64,000 nt of DNA from G963422745 sp965214285 (GCA_965214285.1 OZ243946.1:1054001-1118000); one strand, 5' to 3'. Counted from the stretch's first letter, positions 42,567 to 51,540 are shown. Program-made: numbers and translations. The notes: generated from the letters alone by a model not told the origin.

Positions 42567-43223
42567 GTGACGCAGAGCCTGGGCGCAGCCCACCTGCTGG
42601 GCATGCATGTCCTGGCTGTCGCAGAGGGCAATGCAGGCACCGCCTTGCTGCGCCGCCTGTCCGACTGGATCCCCAACCCCGTCGAGGGAGCCAGCGTCAG
42701 CCAGGTGCGGCTGATGCTGGTCGGCGTGGCCACGGCGACCGCCGTCATGCTGGTGCTGTTCATCTGGCACACCCAGCCCCGCATGCGCTACGAGGCGAAC
42801 CGGCGCCACCACCACAAGACCGTCGCCCGAGCCGAGGCCCGTGCCGTGACCGAGGCCGCCGAGCAGTCCTGGCGCTGGTCCGAGGCCCTGGAGCACACGT
42901 CCATGGAGTACCGTCTGGTCATGTCCAGCGAAGATCACATCAGGGCCATGCTCCAGCGGTTCCGCGACCGTGCCGACGCAGTGAAGCGGCGCAACCTGCC
43001 GCCGGTGGGCGGCGAGCAGCGCGCCGCGTTCGTGAACCAGGCCAAGCTCGACTACCACGACTTCGCGCTCATCAGTGACGCCATGATCCAGCTCGAGGAC
43101 GGCGTGCTCACGCTGCGGGTCGATCTGCGGCCCAAGGACGACGAGGGCGCTGCGGGCGCCGAGAGCGCTGCGCGCCCGGGGCCGTTCACGGCCCGCTACA
43201 GTGGGAACCCGCCGCGGACGTAG
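42567..43223 (+). CDS. Single-pass membrane protein, unknown
   Basis: 218 residues. A hydrophobic segment (LMLVGVATATAVMLVLFIW) near residues 50-68 is followed by a cytosolic region with basic His-rich start (RRHHHKTVARAE) and helical content (VMSSEDHIRAMLQRFRDRADA). TACCGT lies 8 nt before the GTG start, supporting a leaderless transcript. The stop codon is inside the following tRNA gene, a 10-bp overlap. No family recognised. Confidence 0.65.
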   Translation: MTQSLGAAHLLGMHVLAVAEGNAGTALLRRLSDWIPNPVEGASVSQVRLMLVGVATATAVMLVLFIWHTQPRMRYEANRRHHHKTVARAEARAVTEAAEQSWRWSEALEHTSMEYRLVMSSEDHIRAMLQRFRDRADAVKRRNLPPVGGEQRAAFVNQAKLDYHDFALISDAMIQLEDGVLTLRVDLRPKDDEGAAGAESAARPGPFTARYSGNPPRT

Positions 43224-43286
43224 CTCAGTTGGCAGAGCGCAACCTTGCCAAGGTTGAGGTCGCCGGTTCGAACCCGGTCGTCCGCT
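43214..43286 (+). tRNA. tRNA-Gly (anticodon GCC)
   Basis: 73 nt with acceptor GCGGACG/CGTCCGC, D-arm around TAGCTCAGTTGGCAGAGC, anticodon loop TTGCCAA closed by CAACC/GGTTG, and T-loop GGTTCGAACCC. The CCA end is not encoded. Its 3' half is followed by AT-richer accessory genes, so it may have served as an integration site, though no duplicated 3' end was seen. Confidence 0.97.
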
Positions 43287-43300
43287 CCGCTGTGGCCTCC

Positions 43301-45364
43301 ATGCCCCCCGTGAAGCCGGCCGTACCGGTCGTGCGCTGCGTCCGCCGGGCCAGCCCTTCTCGCCGCCGGCCCAGCCGCGTTCCCTGCTGCGCGTCCCGCC
43401 GCCTCGCCAAGACAGGCCTGGCCGCATTCCTGCTGCTCGGCGCAGCCGCGGGCTGTTCGAGCGACGACGATGGCTCCTCGGCCGGCGAGATCGTCGTCAC
43501 CGAGATGGAGATCGGCGGCCGGGTTGTGGAGGTGGAACAGCTCCCGCACCTTCAAGGCGAGCTCCCGTTCCCTCTGCCGACGGTCGATGTGGGTGAGCCT
43601 GGTCCCGTGGTGATCGAGGATCTCGGCCCTCTGGCCCGGGGTTTGGCACTCTCCTCCGACCGCTACCTGATCGTCACGGCGGCCGAACCGGGTGACCAGT
43701 GCTTGGCGCTTTTCGGGCGCGAGACAGGCGTCGAGGCATCCGCGTGCGGTGAAGTGACCGGCGATCAGCAGAGTCCCTTGACGCTGCGCTCAACGAGCTT
43801 CCTGGCACTGACGAACCTGCCCGCAGCGGCGGTCGTGGCCGAGTTCGGGGGCGTCTACCGGAGCATTGAGCACGGGTTCGTCTACTTCGAGGACGCCGGG
43901 TCCGTCAACGGGGTTGTGCGCTACTTCAACGCGGACGGAGAGCAGCTGTCCGCCGACGGCTCGGCCACCCTGCCGACCGACGTGGCGCTGGTCGGCTCGC
44001 GAGGCACAGACCTGGCAGAACTCGTCTCGGGCGCGGACTTCGCCGGCGCAGATGCTGAGACCGGCGGGTTCGCGGACGAGGTCGCACGGCTTCGACAACA
44101 GGACAGGATCAACCACGTGCGTCGCTGGCCCCTCGAAGTAGAACGAGATGCGCAGGTCAAGGAATGCATGCAGGAACGAGGCTTCGACTACGTCGCCCTT
44201 GCCCGTGCCCCAAGACCGCTGATTCCGGCCCCGGATCTGCTCGATCTCTTCGAGTATGCGGCCCAGCTTGTGCCGAGCTCGGATGCATACCGCACGCACT
44301 TCGGCTATGGCGTCTCCACTCTGGACGCCTACATCTACGTCGCGGCACCTCCCCTCATCGGCACCGGCCAGAGCGCAGCCGAGGACGAGCAATTCGAAAA
44401 TGCGCTCCTCGGCACAGGGGAGCGTGCAGGCTGCATGGAATCGGCATCCGATGCGGTGGGGTTGACGAACCTTGGCAGGGACGAGGAGAAGGCTGGGTAC
44501 CGCACCGTCGAGCGATTGGCGCGCGAACGCGCCAACAGCCTCGAGTCGTATACGGCAGCAGAGATGCAATGGGCCGACTGCGCTCAGGATGCAGGGTTCG
44601 TCTTCACGCACCCCGACGAGGTTTCTCGCTACTTCGAAGAACGATTGTTCGAACTCCAGAATCTGGAGCTTCTGGAAGCCGAGAGCTATGTCGCTGACGT
44701 CGAGAACGAAGCGCTGAGGGGAACCCAGGGAGGTTCAGACAGCTATTTCGATCCTGTGGCGCTGGCGCTGCTGCAGGTGGAGGAGATCGAGGCAGCACGC
44801 CGCTTGAGTCACTGCGACAACGCCTTCACCGAGGCCACGCAGGACACCGTGAATCGCCTGGCCGAGGAGCTGCTGTCCGGGACCCCGTCGGGCCTCGGCC
44901 CAGACGACGACAGTTCGTGGAGCATCGGCCCGCCGATGCCTGACGACGCGGAGGTGGAGGATCTGCCCGGCGTGCAAGACGACCGTTTCCCAGTGGTGGC
45001 GGAGCGTCTCGGCCGAGTGGAACAGAGCCTGACGCTCCCCGACGGTCGACAACTCGTAAAGACCTCCGGCACTCGGGAGTCATTGCGCTGCCTCGCAATC
45101 GTCGGGGCGATTTCCCAGTGCATCAGCGGTGAGCCCGCGGGCGGATGGTCGTCTCCGTTCATCCTGGCCGGCCGGGGCCTGCTCGTCCTGACAAATCTGC
45201 CGCCAGAGGTGGTCGTGGCAGAGTACGGAGGCGTCTTTCGGCGCATCGAGAACGGGCTCGTCTTCTTCGACGACTCCGACGAGTCCGTTGGGGGCGGTGT
45301 GCGCTACTACGACGCTGACGGCAGGCAGATATCGGGGACCTGGCGGCCTGATGACGGCGGGTAG
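43301..45364 (+). CDS. Large lipoprotein with duplicated flanking module and Cys-rich core
   Basis: 687 residues. The signal peptide carries lipobox GAAAGC. The region around residues 150-240 (LTNLPAAAVVAEFGGVYRSI) is repeated near the C-terminus (LTNLPPEVVVAEYGGVFRRI), giving two copies of one beta-rich module. Between them, about residues 250-530 match the smaller lipoprotein at 46313: EVARLRQ, then CMxxxGFxY, HFGYGVSTLDAY, GCMESA, WADCAQDAGF and SHCDNAF. The four shared cysteines may form disulfides outside the cell. No enzyme motif is visible. The longest frame begins inside the tRNA (43229), but the ATG at 43301 gives a proper signal peptide. Confidence 0.75.
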   Translation: MPPVKPAVPVVRCVRRASPSRRRPSRVPCCASRRLAKTGLAAFLLLGAAAGCSSDDDGSSAGEIVVTEMEIGGRVVEVEQLPHLQGELPFPLPTVDVGEPGPVVIEDLGPLARGLALSSDRYLIVTAAEPGDQCLALFGRETGVEASACGEVTGDQQSPLTLRSTSFLALTNLPAAAVVAEFGGVYRSIEHGFVYFEDAGSVNGVVRYFNADGEQLSADGSATLPTDVALVGSRGTDLAELVSGADFAGADAETGGFADEVARLRQQDRINHVRRWPLEVERDAQVKECMQERGFDYVALARAPRPLIPAPDLLDLFEYAAQLVPSSDAYRTHFGYGVSTLDAYIYVAAPPLIGTGQSAAEDEQFENALLGTGERAGCMESASDAVGLTNLGRDEEKAGYRTVERLARERANSLESYTAAEMQWADCAQDAGFVFTHPDEVSRYFEERLFELQNLELLEAESYVADVENEALRGTQGGSDSYFDPVALALLQVEEIEAARRLSHCDNAFTEATQDTVNRLAEELLSGTPSGLGPDDDSSWSIGPPMPDDAEVEDLPGVQDDRFPVVAERLGRVEQSLTLPDGRQLVKTSGTRESLRCLAIVGAISQCISGEPAGGWSSPFILAGRGLLVLTNLPPEVVVAEYGGVFRRIENGLVFFDDSDESVGGGVRYYDADGRQISGTWRPDDGG

Positions 45365-45373
45365 CCTGCCCCG

Positions 45374-46303
45374 ATGCGCTCGGAGGTGACCTCGGCGGGT
45401 CTTGCGGCCTGGGGCACCGACGCTCGTGCGCTGTCGCCTGCGGTCACCTCGCTCAGCGGCAGCAACAAGGGTGCCTACCCCAGTGGCAACACGCTCGTGG
45501 TGCAGGGCACAGCGGAGACGGTCGTCATCGACCCCTCGGTCACGGTCGTGGAGCGCGGCATCGCGCTCGAGGTCGACGCCGTGATCAACAGCCACGGCCA
45601 CGAGGACCACCTGGCGGGCAACGGCAGCTTCCCGCAGGCACGGGTCCAGATCCACGAAGGCGACCTGGCCACCGCCCAGAGCCTCGACGGGCTGATGGCC
45701 GCCTTCGGCTACACCCGCGAGGAGACCCCCGACCTGGCCGACCTGTTCGTAGAGAAGTTCCACTACACGCCCCGCCCCGACGCCACAGGCTTCAGTGACG
45801 GTCACGTCTGGGACCTCGGCGGCGGCATCACCGTGGAGGCGCTTCACCTTCCCGGCCACACCCGAGGCCACAGCGGGTTCTTCATCAGCGGCGGCGTCTT
45901 CTTCCTGTCCGACATCGACCTGACCGGCTTCGGCCCCTGGTACGGCGACGTGTGGAGCGACCTCGACCAGTTCGAGCAGAGCATCGAGATCGTGCGCGGC
46001 ATCGAGGCCGACGTCTATGTGACCTTCCACCACAAGGGGATCATCGACGACCGCCAGATGATGCTTGCCATGCTGGATCGCTTCGAGTCGGCCATCCCGC
46101 GCCGCCATCAGGCGATGCTGGAGTTCCTGGCCGAGCCCCGCAGCATCGTCGACTTCGTTGAGCGCCGCTTCGTGTACCGCCCCGGCGACGAGGTGCCCTT
46201 CGCCGACAAGGTGGAGGAACGCGCCGCCGAGCTGCACCTGGCCCGCATGGCCGAGCGCGGCGAGGCCCAACAGCTCCCCGACGGCCGCTTCAAGGCCCTG
46301 TAG
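45374..46303 (+). CDS. MBL-fold metallo-hydrolase
   Basis: 309 residues. The zinc-binding motif is NSHGHEDHLAG (HxHxDH), with further ligands in LPGHTRGHSG and SDIDLTG, all intact. No signal peptide, so cytoplasmic. The substrate class is unclear; thioesters, lactones and glyoxalase-type substrates are all possible. TAGCCT (45362-45367) lies exactly 6 nt before the ATG, its TAG doubling as the upstream gene's stop codon, so this gene has its own leaderless promoter between two related lipoproteins. Confidence 0.85.
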   Translation: MRSEVTSAGLAAWGTDARALSPAVTSLSGSNKGAYPSGNTLVVQGTAETVVIDPSVTVVERGIALEVDAVINSHGHEDHLAGNGSFPQARVQIHEGDLATAQSLDGLMAAFGYTREETPDLADLFVEKFHYTPRPDATGFSDGHVWDLGGGITVEALHLPGHTRGHSGFFISGGVFFLSDIDLTGFGPWYGDVWSDLDQFEQSIEIVRGIEADVYVTFHHKGIIDDRQMMLAMLDRFESAIPRRHQAMLEFLAEPRSIVDFVERRFVYRPGDEVPFADKVEERAAELHLARMAERGEAQQLPDGRFKAL

Positions 46304-46312
46304 GGACTGTCC

Positions 46313-47341
46313 GTGTCCGGCCCCGGCAAGGCATCCTTGGGTCAGTTGTCCAGGCTGCTGCTGGTTGCTGTTGTGCTCTTGGCTGGGGGCTGTTCAGGGT
46401 CGTCGAGCGAGGCTGATGGTGGCGGTTCGTCATCGGACGGCACTGCCGATTCGTACTTCACGAGTCCGGAAATCTTGCCCGGTGGGATCGTCGCTGAGGT
46501 AGCACGTCTTCGACAGATGAACAATCTGGATATTGTACGTCATGAGTACGTCCATCTGCTAGAAGTAGAGGATCAGATCCGTGTATGTATGTCCGAATTG
46601 GGATTTGAGTATTTTCCCGCCCCTGCAGGAAAGCCCCTAGTTCCAGTCTCGAAGATGAACGACCTCTTCGAGGCTGCTGCGCAATTGCACCCTAGCTCGG
46701 CGGAGTTCCGTGAAGCATATGGTTATGGAGTTTCGACACTCGAGGCTTACCTTCACGTAGTGCGCCCGCTATCTGAAGAGCAGCTGGCGTATGAAGGCAG
46801 TTTGGCCGCGGCAGCACAAACGGCGTACATGCGGGCGCTTCAGGGCACGGAGTCTGACGCAGGATGCGTGCAGTATGCAGAACAGGAAGTAGGGTTCACA
46901 TACACGACTGGGGACGAAGAATGGGAGGCGTACAACTTGGCGTATCGGGATGCGCTAGAACGAGCGACCGCTTCCGAGCCATATGTGGTCGCTGAGGCTG
47001 ATTGGGTCCAGTGTGCTCACGATCGCGGCTATGACTTCGCTGGACCGTCTGAGGTTCCTCGCCACTTCTCGATGCAGCTCAGCGAGATTCTTGTGGAGCC
47101 TGGCGACATCGAGATCTGGACAACTGGAGAGGCGCCGCCAGATTTCGAGGAGCTCGATGAAGAAGCGTCGGACAGCGTGTACGACCCGGATGTGCTGGCT
47201 GAGCTTCAGGCCGAGGAGATCGAGACTGCGCGTCTGCTGAATGACTGCGACAATGCCTTCGTGGAGGCCACCCAAGAGATCTTGAACCGGTTGGCAGAGG
47301 AGGAACTGGCTGGAACGCCGTTCGATCTGGGCCCAGAGTGA
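46313..47341 (+). CDS. Cys-containing lipoprotein related to the 43301 gene
   Basis: 342 residues. Lipobox LLAGGC follows a GTG start 10 bp after the MBL gene. It lacks the duplicated outer modules of the larger paralogue and consists of the core only: EVARLRQM, VCMSELGFEY, YGYGVSTLEAY, GCVQYAEQ, WVQCAHDRGYDF and NDCDNAF, with the same four cysteines. Base composition from about 46490 on is visibly AT-richer and codon choice less biased than its neighbours, suggesting a different history for this copy. Confidence 0.75.
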   Translation: MSGPGKASLGQLSRLLLVAVVLLAGGCSGSSSEADGGGSSSDGTADSYFTSPEILPGGIVAEVARLRQMNNLDIVRHEYVHLLEVEDQIRVCMSELGFEYFPAPAGKPLVPVSKMNDLFEAAAQLHPSSAEFREAYGYGVSTLEAYLHVVRPLSEEQLAYEGSLAAAAQTAYMRALQGTESDAGCVQYAEQEVGFTYTTGDEEWEAYNLAYRDALERATASEPYVVAEADWVQCAHDRGYDFAGPSEVPRHFSMQLSEILVEPGDIEIWTTGEAPPDFEELDEEASDSVYDPDVLAELQAEEIETARLLNDCDNAFVEATQEILNRLAEEELAGTPFDLGPE

Positions 47342-47445
47342 GCGCCGCCCGAGGCGTGGCCAGCCCGGTGACCCGCCCGCCCGCTGCTGGCGGTGCGTCT
47401 GCGAGCGAAATCTGTGATGCTCGTCGTTAGGTCAGAGCTGGATCC

Positions 47446-48021
47446 TCATGGTGCGTCCCGTATCAGTTCGTCCATCTGAGACACAACATCGTTGAACGTG
47501 TCCGTCAGGGCATCCGCCTGGTCGGCCGCTTCAGCAACCGACAAGACGGCCGATCTCCATGTCGTCAAAGTGTCACGGTGGACCAGGACGGTATCTGGAT
47601 TGCTGGCCCGCACAAGGTTTTCTAGCATCGTCGGAGGTGGAGGTTCGTATGCCACTGTATGTTCATACTCTTCAAAATCAGGCCGGATCCTACGAAGATC
47701 AGCGACCAGCGCCGGGACGCTTACAGCTAGAGACTCCCATATCAGATCAACATCTAGGTCATCGTATTGATGTGCAATCACGTCTCGCTGTCCCACGGCT
47801 TCGGTTATCAAGGTTATGTCCGGATACATTTGTTCAAGTCCGTAGTTCTTGAGCCGCACGCATGCTTCTCCGACCCGTTCCAGGCTGCGCTCACCCATGT
47901 CCTGAATGAACTCGTAGGCATTGTACTTGTCAAATCCGAGTTCTACGATATCAGCGATTCGTGCAGCTTGATACTCGATTTCGTCGATTCGCAAGAGCAC
48001 CCTTGTTTGATTGTCAATCAT
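47446..48021 (-). CDS. hepT: HepT-like toxin (HEPN domain)
   Basis: 191 residues. The first 110 are a HEPN domain with the RX4HXY motif RDVIAHQY (Arg79, His84, Tyr86), the RNase-type site of HepT toxins. About 80 extra residues follow (from EYEHTVAYEPPPP), longer than the usual 110-140-residue HepT. It overlaps the upstream MNT gene by 4 bp (ATGA). The pair is a type VII toxin-antitoxin system in which MNT modifies HepT near the HEPN Tyr with nucleotides to silence it. The DNA is AT-richer than neighbours. Confidence 0.8.
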   Translation of the reverse strand: MIDNQTRVLLRIDEIEYQAARIADIVELGFDKYNAYEFIQDMGERSLERVGEACVRLKNYGLEQMYPDITLITEAVGQRDVIAHQYDDLDVDLIWESLAVSVPALVADLRRIRPDFEEYEHTVAYEPPPPTMLENLVRASNPDTVLVHRDTLTTWRSAVLSVAEAADQADALTDTFNDVVSQMDELIRDAP

Positions 48022-48476
48022 AGCTGAACTGCGTCTTCCAGGATGGATGCGGCATATCGCCCTTCGTTGAAGCGACGACCGTTTACGATCACGTCGACTT
48101 TGCAACCGAGAAGGTCGCCTAGCTCCATCTTGAGTCCTGCTATTGTAAATGTAGACGCTCCGTGTCCGAATCGAACCAAGAAATCATAGTCGCTGTGTTC
48201 GCTGTCTTCGTCGCGTGCCACAGAGCCGACGAGAGCAATGGACAGTCCGTTGTGCCGTCTCACAGCGTCCTTGATCGCTTTGCGGTAGGGACCCAGCACC
48301 AACTCCTTGCGGCTCATCGGCTTGCCGTTGTCAATACAGGGCAATCCGCCGAGAGCGGCGGGAACCTCGGCCACATCAGAAGGCGTCGCCCTGACGGGCA
48401 GGAACCGCCCGTCGGCCCCGCGGCGGCGGGTCTTCTCGAACTTGGGGTTCTTGGGCTTGGTGAGCTTGGATGGCAC
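48018..48476 (-). CDS. mntA: MNT-like nucleotidyltransferase antitoxin
   Basis: 152 residues. The minimal nucleotidyltransferase motif is LVGSVARDEDSEHSDYDF, giving Gly84-Ser85 and the DxD pair Asp96/Asp98, and CKVDVIV supplies the third acidic residue. A basic 45-residue N-terminal extension (MPSKLTKPKNPKFEKTRRRG) is unusual for MNT and may bind nucleic acid. Start is GTG at 48476 with GGAGAG upstream. It precedes and overlaps hepT, the normal order of this toxin-antitoxin type. Confidence 0.8.
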   Translation of the reverse strand: MPSKLTKPKNPKFEKTRRRGADGRFLPVRATPSDVAEVPAALGGLPCIDNGKPMSRKELVLGPYRKAIKDAVRRHNGLSIALVGSVARDEDSEHSDYDFLVRFGHGASTFTIAGLKMELGDLLGCKVDVIVNGRRFNEGRYAASILEDAVQL

Positions 48477-48677
48477 GGGACTCTCCGTGTTCAGTGCTGG
48501 CCGTGCTGGCAGTGTAGCGGCAGTGCGGCCTCTGTGTCAGTACCGGGCGTGCCCGAGCGGTCGGCAGCGTGCCGTCGGGCACTTGGCAGATCCTGTCCCG
48601 GATCGAGACGGGCGCTCTGCGTCCCTTCTCGCCGCGGCAGACCCGGACCCGACCTGGGATCCTCGGCAGCCCTCGGC

Positions 48678-49544
48678 TCAGGTGGTGTCGTGGCGGCGCA
48701 GGAAGCGCTCGAACTCCGCCGCCAGGTGATCGGCGTCGAAGTCGCCGACCCGCTCGTCGTAGCGCCGCTCCAGCCGGCGCACGTAGCCGGCCACGTCGCT
48801 GTCTTCCGCCAGCGCCTCGTTGACCCGTGCCTCCCAGTCGCGTGAGGGCTTGTCGAGCTCGGCCCACGGCGTGGTCAGCCCGGTGACCCGCTCGAAGCGC
48901 TCCAGCAGCGCCCGCGACGCCATCGGGTTCGGCGACCCGGCCACGTAGTGGGGCACACCGGCCCGCAGCGACACCGCCGGGATGCCGTGGCTGTGAAGCT
49001 GGTGCAGGATCACCCCGATCACCCCGGTCGGCCCGGAGTAGGTGGGCCCTTCGAGCATCAGCGCCTCGGCCAACTCGGCATCGGAGGTGGAGCACTTGAC
49101 CGGCGGCGGGCGGGTGTGGGGCGTGTCGTCGGGCATGGCCCCCAGGGTCACCACCATGGCCACGCCCAGCCGTCTGGCCGTCTCCACCACGGCCTCGGAG
49201 AAGGTGCGCCAGCGCAGGTGCGGCTCGACGCCCTCCAAGAGCACCAGGTCCCGGTCGGCGTCCTCGTTCAACAAGGCGTCGATGCGGTTGGTCGGCCAGA
49301 CGATGACCCGGTTGCCGTCGTCGTCGAAGTGCACCGTGGGCCGCCGCTCGCTGAAGTCGAAGAAGCTCTCGGGGTCGATGTGGCCCAGCGGCAGCGTGTG
49401 GCCCCGCGGCCGAGTGCGATGCCGCCGCAGCGCCTCGACGGCGCCGGTGGCAGCCCCGCCGAGGTCGAACAGGCCCTCGAATGCCGCCACCATGATCGGC
49501 GAGCGCAGTTCCGGCGGGTCGGCTGTCCAGACGAGAGCTTCCAC
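48678..49544 (-). CDS. PAC2-family protein
   Basis: 288 residues. The fold and motifs (IMVAAFEGLFDLGGAATGAVE at the start, FFDFSERRPTVHF, LEGVEPHLRWRTF, ATSS-type loop around YSGPTGVIGVI) match the bacterial PAC2 family (DUF75), related to proteasome-assembly chaperones and common in actinobacteria. Biochemical role unknown. The GTG at 49544 is preferred over an upstream frame that reaches 49841 and would collide with the leu leader. Confidence 0.85.
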   Translation of the reverse strand: MEALVWTADPPELRSPIMVAAFEGLFDLGGAATGAVEALRRHRTRPRGHTLPLGHIDPESFFDFSERRPTVHFDDDGNRVIVWPTNRIDALLNEDADRDLVLLEGVEPHLRWRTFSEAVVETARRLGVAMVVTLGAMPDDTPHTRPPPVKCSTSDAELAEALMLEGPTYSGPTGVIGVILHQLHSHGIPAVSLRAGVPHYVAGSPNPMASRALLERFERVTGLTTPWAELDKPSRDWEARVNEALAEDSDVAGYVRRLERRYDERVGDFDADHLAAEFERFLRRHDTT

Positions 49545-49618
49545 GGCCCAAGCATGCCCGACCGCAGCCGATCTGCGGCCATCGCAAGCCGGGGGTGGCA
49601 ACGAGCGAGAAGCGCCGC

Positions 49619-49624
49619 TAGCCT
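49619..49624 (+). promoter_or_regulatory. -10 box of the leu leader transcript
   Basis: TAGCCT ends 7 nt before the GTG of the leader peptide, so the mRNA should begin at or next to that GTG. Confidence 0.65.
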
Positions 49625-49631
49625 GGTCGCC

Positions 49632-49667
49632 GTGAAGCACCAGCCGACCCTGCTTCTTCTGATGTAG
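49632..49667 (+). CDS. leuA leader peptide
   Basis: Eleven codons, MKHQPTLLLLM, with four consecutive leucine codons (CTG CTT CTT CTG) before the stop. GTG start 7 nt after TAGCCT predicts leaderless translation. Followed by alternative hairpins and 122 bp later by leuA, it is a classic attenuation sensor for leucyl-tRNA. Too short for gene finders. Confidence 0.85.
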   Translation: MKHQPTLLLLM

Positions 49668-49694
49668 GCGGGCGCCACATAGCGGCGCTCGCCG

Positions 49695-49724
49695 AACCCC
49701 TCGTGCCCTCGGGCTCGAGGGGTT
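49695..49724 (+). terminator. leu attenuator hairpin
   Basis: Perfect 9-bp stem AACCCCTCG/CGAGGGGTT enclosing a second 4-bp stem GCCC/GGGC. It follows a GC-rich segment (GGCGCC...GGCGCTC) that can pair in an alternative form. The downstream CTGTCGT is only weakly U-rich, so termination may be partly assisted. Confidence 0.7.
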
Positions 49725-49788
49725 CTGTCGTATACGGCCCGAAGCGCCGCATCCGACGCCCGATTCCAGCCACCAGGAGCACCAAGCC

Positions 49789-51540
49789 ATGACACGCACA
49801 CCCACCGCCGACACCGGCGCCGGCCCAGCCGCCGGCGCCATGCCTTTCGAGAAATACCGGCCCTACCCGGCGGTCGATCTCGCCGACCGGACCTGGCCCG
49901 ACCGGCGCATCGAGGCCGCGCCGATCTGGTGCTCGGTGGACCTGCGCGACGGCAACCAGGCGCTCGTGGACCCCATGAACGCCACCCGCAAGAAGCGCAT
50001 GTGGGACCGCCTCGTGGCCATGGGCTTCCGCGAGATCGAGGTGGGCTTCCCGGCGGCCTCGGAGACCGACTTCGACTTCGTGCGCGAGCTCATCGAGGGC
50101 GACCAGATCCCCGACGACGTGACCATCCAGGTGCTCACCCAGTGCAGAGAGGACCTGATCGAGCGCACCTTCGAGTCCGTGGAGGGCGCGCCGCGCGCCA
50201 TCGTGCACCTCTACAACTCCACCTCGGTCACCCAGCGGCGGGTGGTGTTCCGCAGCGACCGGGCGGGCATCGTAGACATCGCCGTGGCCGGCGCAGAGCT
50301 GTGCCGCGACCTGCGCGCCCAGGCCGCCGATCCGTCGTCGATCCGCTTCGAGTACTCCCCGGAGTCCTACACCGGCACCGAGACCGACTTCGCGGTGGAG
50401 ATCTGCGAGGCGGTGATGGACGTGTTCGAGCCGACGCCGCACAACCGCCTGATCCTGAACCTGCCGGCCACCGTGGAGATGTCCACGCCCAACCTGTATG
50501 CCGACATGATCGAGCGCTTCGGGCGCGAGATCCGCGACCGCGACTCGATCGTCCTGTCGCTGCACCCCCACAACGACCGCGGCACCGCCGTGGCCGCGGC
50601 CGAGATGGGGATCATGGCCGGCGCAGACCGGGTGGAGGGCACCCTGTTCGGCAACGGCGAGCGCACCGGCAACGTCGACGTGGTCACCATCGCCTTGAAC
50701 CTGTTCACCCAGGGCGTCGACCCCGGCCTCGACATCAGCGACATAGAGGAGGCCCGGCGGGTGTTCGAGTTCTCCAACAAGATGACCGTCCACGAGCGGC
50801 ACCCCTATGTGGGCGACCTGGTCTACACGGCGTTCTCGGGCAGCCATCAGGACGCCATCAAGAAGGGCATGGCCGACATCTACGACGTGGCGCCCGGCGA
50901 GCCGCTCGAAGGCGACTACGACATCTGGGACGTGCCCTATCTGCCGATCGACCCCCGTCATCTGGGCCGCAGCTACGAGGCGGTCGTGCGGGTCAACTCC
51001 CAGTCCGGCAAGGGCGGGGTGGCCTATGTGATGCTCCACGAGTACGGCTTCGACCTGCCGCGGGGCCTGCAGATCGCCTTCTCCAAGACGATCCAGGCGG
51101 TCACCGAGGACACCGGCACCGAGATCACCTCCTATGAGATCCACCGTCGCTTCGCAGCCGAGTACATCGAGCCGCCCGACCCGCAGGTCGCCCTGGTCGG
51201 GCATCGCTCCTCCAGCGACACGCTGGAGGCCGGCTCGACCACGCTGGAGGCGAAGCTGATCGTCGACGGCGCCGAGCTGATGGTGACCGGCGAGGGCAAC
51301 GGCCCGATCGACGCCTTCGTGCACGCCCTGCACGCCGCGGGCCTCTTCGAGGGCAAGATCGTGGACTACAGCGAGCACACCATGGGGATCGGCTCCGACG
51401 CCACCGCGGTGGCCTACCTGGAGGTCGACACCGGGGCGCGCGACACCATCTGGGGGGTCGGCCTGCACGAGTCGATCGTGTCGGCCAGCCTGCGGGCCAT
51501 CGTGTCCGCGGTCAACACCATGCGCACCAGGGGCGGTTGA
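49789..51540 (+). CDS. leuA: 2-isopropylmalate synthase
   Basis: 583 residues, type 2 LeuA. It condenses acetyl-CoA with 2-oxoisovalerate, the first step of leucine synthesis. LRDGNQ (about residues 52-57) and HPHNDRGTA carry the metal-binding residues; NGERTGNVD and FSGSHQDAI follow. The C-terminal LeuA-dimer regulatory domain (from about residue 450, EAKLIVDGAELMVTGEGNGPIDA) mediates leucine feedback. Controlled also by the upstream leader peptide and attenuator. leuB/C/D are not adjacent. Confidence 0.97.
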   Translation: MTRTPTADTGAGPAAGAMPFEKYRPYPAVDLADRTWPDRRIEAAPIWCSVDLRDGNQALVDPMNATRKKRMWDRLVAMGFREIEVGFPAASETDFDFVRELIEGDQIPDDVTIQVLTQCREDLIERTFESVEGAPRAIVHLYNSTSVTQRRVVFRSDRAGIVDIAVAGAELCRDLRAQAADPSSIRFEYSPESYTGTETDFAVEICEAVMDVFEPTPHNRLILNLPATVEMSTPNLYADMIERFGREIRDRDSIVLSLHPHNDRGTAVAAAEMGIMAGADRVEGTLFGNGERTGNVDVVTIALNLFTQGVDPGLDISDIEEARRVFEFSNKMTVHERHPYVGDLVYTAFSGSHQDAIKKGMADIYDVAPGEPLEGDYDIWDVPYLPIDPRHLGRSYEAVVRVNSQSGKGGVAYVMLHEYGFDLPRGLQIAFSKTIQAVTEDTGTEITSYEIHRRFAAEYIEPPDPQVALVGHRSSSDTLEAGSTTLEAKLIVDGAELMVTGEGNGPIDAFVHALHAAGLFEGKIVDYSEHTMGIGSDATAVAYLEVDTGARDTIWGVGLHESIVSASLRAIVSAVNTMRTRGG

